DNA of 64,000 bases from Aaosphaeria pasadenensis (lineage: Eukaryota > Ascomycota > Dothideomycetes > Pleosporales). Below are positions 57,272 through 64,000 of this stretch, in pieces. The stretch is taken from positions 124,001 to 188,000 of the forward strand of contig JAKLMB010000027.1 of NCBI GenBank assembly GCA_022813625.1. Direction: 5' to 3'. The first letter of the stretch is position 1, and the number at the start of each line of letters is the position of its first letter. The position numbers and the translations under genes were made by a program. The notes beneath the pieces are model-generated. The model searched no databases. It saw only the letters and a program-made list of their open reading frames with translations, and had not been told where the DNA came from.

Positions 57272-58993
57272 TCAAGCCTTTCTCAAAAATGGATGCCCTT
57301 TCCACCAAACCCCCTTCTCCCGGTCCATCCTCTCCAGAAAACGATATAGGTCCGATCGAGCTGTAGGCCGAATAAAAGCCCCATAGGAAATCCATTCGCA
57401 AAGCCATATTAGATATGTTTCAAACCCCGGTGGGTACATTGGGTTGTGTTGCCGTTGATTATCTGTCAGGTTTCGTAACCGTGGATATACGGCCCAGTCT
57501 CCCAGTCGTGTTAAATGGCCCATCAGTTCCTTAATAGTGAACAGTGTTCGAGCTTGTTCGAGACGATTGAACTCCTCAATGAGAGCGGCATGCAGTACTT
57601 TCGATTCGGGAAATCTCGTCGGGTTGTCGGCATCGTGGCCCCATGGTTGCAGTGAAGCAGCATACACAGGTACTCTCATCATCCAATCGGTTAAGTGCTC
57701 ACTGCGAATGTGCGCTCGTGCAGCTTCTCTGACTTCCAATGCGATATCGGGTTGTTCACGGTTGTGCAGACTAAACGGGGGGATATATCCAGATTCTTGT
57801 GAGAAGTTGATCTCGCCGACCAGATCTCGTTTCAGCATGTTCTCCAGCGCGTCAATAACGGTTCGCCATCTCCAAAACTTGACTTCATCCGGTCGAATGA
57901 AATCGATACGGCGATTTCCCACAGATATGAAGAACCGACAGGTAGGACAGCGTATGAATGGACCATCAGGATACTTATTGACATCTTCTGGGCCCAGCTT
58001 ATTCTTATCTGAAATTGTTAGCCGTGCGTTCGGACATGTTCATCCAAGTTCAAAGGCAGTATTACCTGCTGCATCAATCAGAGATACCGAGCATGTGAGG
58101 CAAAGGAAGTGATCGCAGGGGAATCGGTAGGCTGGCCCAGCTTCGGTAAAGAAGGTATCTAAGCACGATGGGCAGTCCTTCTGATCAGGTGGAAGTTTTT
58201 TAGGACTTGGCACAGGTCGAATCCCGCACTCAATTATATCGTTTCTAGGGAGCCTGGAATGCTGTTAATTTAATAACATGTAATCTTGTGACTGTACATA
58301 CCATTGTGTCTGCGGACTTGGGAGATGTAGAACGTTCTCAAATTGGTCGATTGTGTTCCACCAAGCTCTGTCAAAACTTGATGTGAACAAATCCTGCGAA
58401 ACAAAACTCATCAATACAGGATCTATTAATATTATACCATATACACCACTAACCTGTAACCTTTGCCACCAGAAGTCGTGCTTGACACTCGAATTCGGCT
58501 TTAAATCCTTCCATTTATTCACGGGAATGTGATATGTTTGAGTCTCGCGTGCGGCCTTAAAAGTCTCACCATGTGCCAGTCGAATGGCTGTCGTCCTCCT
58601 AATAATGTAGTACGCCCCATCCTTCAACTTTATCTTCCCTGCCTCAAGAGTCGTATTGCCCTCATAGCAAGATATGCGTGCCATAGCTCGCCCAAGTGAG
58701 TTCCTGCTCTTGCAGTCTTGTTGACGCGTCTGGGCGCTCAGCGTAGCCTTGAATTTCTCCAAAGTGGGAGGACGATTCTGTTTGGACTGAACTGGGGATA
58801 TGGAAATGAATGTATTATCCCACTGCCCGCGACCCTGAGGCCGAGATCGTTGCGATGCGTTTCTTGGGGCTGGCATGAGGAGTTGTGACTTGTGGTAATC
58901 GAAGAGGCAAGGATAGACATAGCGAGTCATATGGTGGGCTTCCATGATGTTTCCGCCGCCAAGGAAGTAGAAGTCTTTGGTGCTCTCATTCAT
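57272..58993 (-). CDS. RING-finger protein of unknown target
   Basis: Four exons, 58993-58454, 58393-58302, 58253-58066 and 58008-57272, give 518 residues. The RING core CPSCLDTFFTEAGPAYRFPC, then DHFLCLTCSVSL, then after a phase-1 splice DGPFIRCPTCRFF, fits a C3HC4 pattern, so E3 ubiquitin ligase activity is likely. The N-terminal 200 residues contain Arg-rich and Trp-containing segments without known domains. The C-terminal 230 residues are helical, rich in Arg, Leu and Trp. Intron 1 (60 bp, GTTAGT...CGCAG) is a multiple of three without a stop, so a retained form of 538 residues is possible. The other introns are 48 and 57 bp. Confidence 0.8.
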
Positions 58994-59325
58994 CGTGTTT
59001 GATTATTGGGGATGGTTCTATACGATGATTTTTGAGTATGATTAGATCACAATCCCTGAACTCCTCTGGCGGGGCCAGGGCAAGTAGGTAGATATATTCG
59101 TCTTCAATGAGGATGAGCATGCGCGGAGTCAGAGCTGCTCAACAAAAGGATACCGGGAATGTGTGGTGAGGAATAAAATTCACGTTGGGGTAGAATGGTT
59201 CTCTAGGTTTACATTCAATGGAATATTTGTGAAAGGAAAAGCGCTACTCAAGACAAACTGCAACATTTTCTAGCCAACCACAGGGACTCTTGTCTCTAAC
59301 GATTTCGCTCCAGGAAATGGGAACT
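58994..59325. other. Intergenic spacer
   Basis: 332 bp between the RING gene start and the stop of the chitin-binding protein gene, both minus strand. No gene is seen. Confidence 0.5.
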
Positions 59326-60168
59326 CTAAGAGCAATTTCCCCAGTTAGACTGACACCAGTTGTCGGAACCACAGAATTCCGGCCCAGTACCACAGAAATT
59401 GGATCCTGAGCAGCAAAGGCCAGAAGCACACCTCTTGTTCACGATGGGCCCGCAGGTTTCTCCAGACTGTGCAGTCCCAGCGTTTGAAGGGGACTGAGTA
59501 GGCTTTGGTTGACTATTGCACTTTCCGAATCCTGCCTGGCAGCCCGTTCCACAGTACATGGCTTCATCTTGAAGATCGTTCTTCGGCCCACAGTGACCGG
59601 CAGATGAGCAGCATCGGTAGAAGTAACCCTGATTATTTTAGTATCTGTATGAGGAGCTTGTACAGCATGTGCACAACGTACATTCAAACCGACACCGGGG
59701 CAGCTGATCCCTCCCTGAGCATTACCACAAACATCGATATTGGGAACCTCGCCGATGGTTTGACCTGGGTTTTGACCAGGAGCTTGACCAGGAGCCTGGA
59801 CAGGATTTTGGCCAGATTGCTGTCCATTGTTGCAGGTTGATTGAGCTCCAGAGAATTGTTTCATGCAGGTAGCGGCATCACAATATTCTTGGGTGGTTCC
59901 GCACTGTTGTATCGATTAGTATAGGACATCATAAATGTTCTTCATCCTCCTAGACTATGACATCCATTCATGAGGATCAGGATGTTCATTTCAACTTACC
60001 CAACCGTATTGAGAGCCTTGTTAGTAGTTAGCATTGTAGATCATAACAATGAAATCAAAGACTCTTACAGCATTGTCCAGCTTCGCACATCTTGTTGTCG
60101 AAGTTGGGTCCGCACTGAGCATATGCTACAGCTGCAAGCGCGGCGATAGATGCGAGAGTGAAACGCAT
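59326..60168 (-). CDS. Secreted protein with three hevein-type chitin-binding domains (CBM18)
   Basis: Four exons, 60168-60069, 60016-60000 (only 17 bases), 59903-59682 and 59628-59326, all in phase, give 213 residues. A signal peptide (MRFTLASIAALAAVAYA) precedes domain 1 with CCSQYGWCGTTQEYC, where the micro-exon encodes SQYGW. A Gln/Pro/Gly-rich linker of repeated APGQ units follows, then domain 2 (CCSSAGHCGPKNDL...YC) and domain 3 (CCSGSNFCGTGPEFC). Aromatic residues and the Cys pattern match chitin-binding type-1 (hevein). Such proteins protect fungal chitin or act as effectors in host interaction; no catalytic domain is present. The size and secretion fit a cell-wall lectin. Confidence 0.92.
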
Positions 60169-60363
60169 TATGAATTATTGTCGATGGTGATGATATCTTG
60201 AAGCGAAAGACTTGGATTCGAAGCGATAGAATATAGTAGAGCAGGAGTAACAGCTGGCTTTATGTGTAATGAGAGACTTGAAAATAGAGGACAACTAGAT
60301 GGAACTGTCTCAACGTTTTTATATATTCATTTGGGGGGCGTAGGCCCATGGGTCCAACCCGAT

Positions 60364-60771
60364 CTAGCCACACACGAACCTTTTGAAATGCGCAGTAAAA
60401 TTTAAATCCCCCGCACGGAGATATGTCTGAGGCTTCGTGACAATGCATGGGCCCAGGATCGGAGGCTGAGTGCTCTTTGAATGCATTCGATACTGTTGTG
60501 GTCCCGAGTACCATGAAGCGTTCGACCCAACGCCAAGCTCAGTTCGACTTGCTTCATCCATGGGAAGCGATGTTTTGTATGAATAATTCCTGTGGTCCTT
60601 GACCCAATTAGGCTGTTGGGCGATATAATTGGTACCGGTAAGATTGAGTTTCTGTGACAGGAAGTTGATGTCCGGACTGCTTCTGAGGGTGCCTGAGGTA
60701 AGCTTCGCCACGAAGCGAAAGGAAGCTGATGACCATAACGGAAGTCGGCTCAATTCGCGCGGCGCCCTCAT
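60364..60771 (-). CDS. Candidate small protein, 135 residues, unrecognised
   Basis: An ATG-initiated frame (MRAPRELSRLPLWSSASFRF) in which the first residues are basic and hydrophobic as in a mitochondrial presequence, followed by mixed polar sequence. There are no motifs. It lies just upstream of the chitin-binding gene on the same strand. It may be chance; no splice partner was found. Confidence 0.3.
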   Translation of the reverse strand: MRAPRELSRLPLWSSASFRFVAKLTSGTLRSSPDINFLSQKLNLTGTNYIAQQPNWVKDHRNYSYKTSLPMDEASRTELGVGSNASWYSGPQQYRMHSKSTQPPILGPCIVTKPQTYLRAGDLNFTAHFKRFVCG

Positions 60772-61406
60772 CTAAACGAAGAGGTCAAGAAACGATGAAG
60801 ACACCTTCGTGATGATGCACGTCTCATGTTTTGGGGGTCGAGTAAGCCATAATTCTTGACCATGGTTTTCGCAAACTCCGTGCTTGTATCGTCTACACAA
60901 GAGAACTTAGAGGAGTCTGTGAATTCTATTTTATTTCCCAAAAAAAATTGTCTATTTCAATAGGGAAATCACGAATTCCAAAATCGAATAACCCAGTCAA
61001 TTATATTATGTGATGGGATGGAATTTCAACTTGTACCAGGATAGTGTGGCGCATGCATCTGGGCGCCACCCATTTGAAGATCCACGTCGCTACATCATGA
61101 AACGTGGAGAACGGGGTTCTAGACCTACGTAGCGAGTTTGCACTGATACCAATCATATAGATCAAAGTTGTGAAAGGGCCTCGTCTGATGCATCTCATTG
61201 ATTCTGCTACTTTGCTAACTGTGCCTGAAGCATTCTCTGGGCACGGTCAGCCGTTATGCCTTGTTCCCGTGGCCAACCGCTCAATTTGGTGAATGCGAAG
61301 TCTGGGAAGGACCGCCCTGTATACCTGTTTCAGCCCTAAAAACAGCAATTGTGCACCTATGTCTTCGCCATGTAAGAAGATTTGTAAAGAACTGTGTCCT
61401 TTTTGC
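60772..61406. other. Intergenic spacer
   Basis: 635 bp with an AT-rich stretch near 60925-61010; no gene and no clear element. Confidence 0.5.
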
Positions 61407-62395
61407 TCACGTTCCTGCCTGGATAAGGTAGCCGCCGTCCACAGCAATCGTTTGCCTACAGTCATTAGCGAAGTTGCGACGCATCGGAACTGCATGATGC
61501 ACTCACCCATTCAGGTACTGACAGCTTGCGGCGAAGAGAATGGCAGCGCCCATGTCTTGGTCCTTTCCGGGTCGCTGACTAGGTAGCCCTTCTTTCTTCT
61601 CCTTTGGCATATGACTCTTTTGTGTTTCGTCACTCTCCTGCGTGGTCATTTCGCTCGGGAAGACGCCTGGAGCAATAGAGTTTACTCTGACTTTAAGACC
61701 AGCCCGTTGAATCTCAGCAGATAGAAGCTTGTTTAGATGAACTTGGGCTCCCTTGCTAGAGTTGTAGGCGAAGTGGCCCTGAGATATACGGACCAGACCA
61801 GAAATCGAGGTAATGTTGATAACCGTACCCGACCATCCTGGGTGGCTTTCCGTTGATTTTTGGAGAAGAGGCAAAAATGCAGTTGTCATCATGTACGGGC
61901 TGACTACACTGGTAGCATAGGTATCTGTCCATTCTTCAACGGAAGTGGAATCAAAAAACTCTTTTCTGGCTTCCTCTGCGCTCTTTTCTCCAGAAGTGTC
62001 GGCTTTGGAGGTGGCAATTCCAGCATTGTTAACCAAGATGCAGAGGCACTTCTCACGAGATTCGATCTCTTGAACAAGTTTTCAATTATTTTAAGTATCT
62101 GAACCCAAACAGCATTATGGGGAATACAGTGGCCAGAGACTTACTTGACGCCCTCTTTGGTTGCAACGTTTCCCTGAAACGGTATAATTTGACCTTGAAT
62201 GTCCTTACTATAGTTTTCTGCGACAGTATCCAGTTTCTCCTGAGTGCGTCCGGTGATGTAGACCTTGGCTCCATTGACAGCCAGTGCTTGAGTGATCATC
62301 AATCCAATGCCCGAACCGCCGCCCGTCACCAAAGCAACCCTGTCCTTGACATTGAACACTTGTCCAAGTTGGAATTGCTGGTTGTTATTCGGCAT
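61407..62395 (-). CDS. Short-chain dehydrogenase/reductase with an unusual intron
   Basis: NAD(P)-dependent SDR. Exon 1 is 62395-62145 (MPNNNQQFQLGQVFNVKD; cofactor motif TGGGSGIG). Exon 2, from about 62082 to 61507, has NNAG, INITSISG with the catalytic Ser, the YNSSK catalytic pair and APGVFPSEMT. Exon 3, 61455-61407, encodes QTIAVDGGYLIQAGT. Total 291 residues. Intron 2 is normal (GTGAGT...TGTAG). Intron 1 has a good GTAAGT donor, but every AG downstream gives a stop or loses frame; joining at 62082 (after TTG) gives the expected KEGVKKLVQEIESREK. So the acceptor may be non-canonical or mutated. The frame is also open upstream of 62395, so an earlier start is possible. The substrate is unknown. 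Confidence 0.8.
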
Positions 62396-63572
62396 ACTGT
62401 AGCTTCGTTTGGGAGAATAACCCTGTGATTGTGCCGCTTGATATCGTGCTTTCGTGTGAATTGGAAATGTTTCTGCTCTTTCGATGACAGCGATCGAGGA
62501 ATAGGGTGCAGTCAATATGTTTGCTGTATGGTGACGATAGTTGACGTCACGAGAATTTCTGACGACAGAACGTAGCACATGCGTCAGTATGACATTGGAA
62601 TTCCGCGAAATAAACATCATGCATCTTAAAGATGGGAGAATGAGAGGAAAGGGGTACTTGAATGAACGCCTCGAGTCTTATAGTCATGGCTTTGGTGCCG
62701 ATGGTCTCGGGTGTTCGCAACGTCAGAACCAATCGAGAAGTTTTGAGGCGCCGTATGATTGCATCATACTGAGGGAGTGGAGATGTTTCAGAGACCTTAG
62801 TTTCAACTTCATTCTAACGGAGAAGATAATTGCACAATTTGGGGATTTGGTGAGCCTAGCTAGTGAGAAGGTTAGTTTTCATCTTTATTTAGTTAGGGGG
62901 TTTGAGCTGAATGCCGCGCAATGTTGTTGGCTCAATTGCATTTCTGTTTGCGGGAAATGCATGCCCGACTTTAGTTAGATATCTGCCAATGTAATGTTGT
63001 TTGATCTGTGGACTGGCAATTGCTAGGAGGCGTTGATGCGCGAGAAACAGAAAGGTTTATACTTCTTGGCGCTCTAATCGACGATTCAATAAACTGGTAT
63101 TATTGATACTCCGTGATCTTTCGGATAATAGCTGCCAGAGGCAATTTCTAGAGACATGCTCTACGATAATAAAACTATTGGGCACAATAATGGCATACTA
63201 TATATGCCATCGATAATCTTTAGCCTGGATGAAATTGCAATGTTTGATCAACCTCTCATGAGCAAAGGGACTGTATAATGAATAGGGAACCTTCTAAGCT
63301 CCTTGTTCAATACCAAACGATTATGGAAAGCTCTCGGGTAGATGCGATACAGGGCAGGTGTGAATTCACGAAGATATCCAAAATGGGCTGCATTAGTCGT
63401 AGCGATCTTGAATGCTATTTCATTCCTCTTTGGTAGCTGGGTATTTTGTGAGGATTCTCCACCGCAGCCCTTTGTACACCGCTAGCCAGGCGAATACAAT
63501 AGATATCAGGAGTATTGTCGCGGTTGTGAAGTCGACCTGTCCGGGAGCGAGGTTCCGGATCTCCGCAAACAG
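62396..63572. other. Intergenic region
   Basis: About 1.2 kb. Plus-strand frames at 62541-62978 and 63412-63639 are not supported. The right part is the 3' flank of the thioesterase gene. Confidence 0.5.
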
Positions 63573-64000
63573 TCAGGAGCTCCCGTCCTTCCCATCCCCA
63601 AGTGGGGGAATCTGTTGGTTCAGGTATGCTTCGAGGTGATCAATCTCTTCAGGGTCCGCGGAGTGGACGAGGTTTCTGGTTGGTAGAGTTAGTCCGAGCA
63701 TTTTCATGAAGCTGGGCTGCCATACTCGTATGTCCGGAAGTCGATCTTATATCCCAATGCCTTAAGTGCATCCGCGCTCATCTGACCATATTTATGCGCA
63801 ACGACCTGATCGGAATCGCCGTGGCCCATGAAAATTGGGGTATTCTGATTCGGTGCCTCCGTGGGGATCATGCCCTTGATCTTGCTTTGCAGCAGAAGAT
63901 AGCAGCTCAAGCCGAAGATACCTCCAAGCTGGTCTTTGTATGTGACTCCAGATAACAATGACATAGCACCTCCCTGTGAGAACCCTCCAATAACGACACG
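63573..64000 (-). CDS. Acyl-protein thioesterase 1-type esterase, 3' part
   Basis: The window cuts the 5' end; the frame starts at 64000. The visible part reads RVVIGGFSQGGAMSLLSGV, containing the GFSQGG nucleophile (Ser), GHGDSDQVV with the catalytic Asp, and after a 50 bp intron (63725-63676) ENLVHSADPEEIDHLEAY with the catalytic His. The Ser-Asp-His triad of the phospholipase/carboxylesterase family is therefore complete in the window. APT1 enzymes remove palmitate from protein cysteines in the cytosol. The C-terminus DGKDGSS is short. Confidence 0.92.

Noticed and set aside
1..64000. CRISPR arrays, bacterial operons or phage genes
   Set aside because: The window is clearly eukaryotic (spliceosomal introns throughout) and no regularly spaced repeat array was found.

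Overview
The window is nuclear DNA of a filamentous ascomycete (Pezizomycotina). Reasons: short 45-100 bp spliceosomal introns with GTANGT donors and CTAAC-like branch points; a two-finger FlbC-type C2H2 regulator; a Gin4/Nim1-type septin-associated kinase; a GFA-family enzyme; a hevein-type chitin-binding secreted protein; and mitochondrial genes with filamentous-fungal architecture. The class cannot be fixed by reading alone.

Layout. 3-773 is the 3' end of a repeat-bearing gene cut by the window edge. 4.2-5.6 kb is an atypical protein kinase, 6.1-7.6 kb argininosuccinate lyase, 8.2-8.5 kb a 71-residue membrane-type microprotein, 10.4-13.3 kb an FLC/TRP-like membrane protein, 15.7-17.5 kb a hotdog thioesterase followed by a GFA-type zinc protein; all six are on the minus strand. 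From 17.5 to 33.6 kb I find almost no convincing gene: one candidate spliced gene (24.1-24.7 kb), much low-complexity DNA, and many copies of a near-palindromic TACGGAGTA motif. This gene-poor tract ends at the FlbC-like regulator (33.6-35.0 kb, plus).

37.1-41.2 kb holds the five-exon Gin4-like kinase and 42.1-42.9 kb ribosomal protein eL24. At 43.6-46.2 kb a divergent pair encodes a Gly/Ala-rich hydrophobic protein (minus) and a small ISG12/IFI6-like protein (plus). Next come a coiled-coil protein with an apparent reading-frame break near its 3' end (46.5-48.2 kb) and a 1027-residue protein of unknown function (49.7-52.9 kb). Mitochondrial pyruvate carrier 2 and complex I subunit NDUFA2 are divergent across a 429 bp promoter (53.3-55.0 kb). 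A second, clearer ISG12/IFI6-like gene follows (55.4-55.9 kb), then a small coiled-coil protein and a RING-finger protein (56.6-59.0 kb), a three-domain chitin-binding secreted protein with a 17-nt exon (59.3-60.2 kb), a short-chain dehydrogenase whose first intron lacks a usable AG acceptor (61.4-62.4 kb), and the 3' part of an acyl-protein thioesterase running off the right edge.

The genes do not form one pathway. The most interesting elements are the ISG12/IFI6-like genes (one in a divergent pair with a hydrophobic neighbour), the motif-rich gene-poor tract before the FlbC-like regulator, the potentially doubly lipidated microprotein, and several splicing or frame anomalies. Exon coordinates were worked out by hand from splice signals and reading phase; no alignment or database search was run, so family names rest on recognised motifs.
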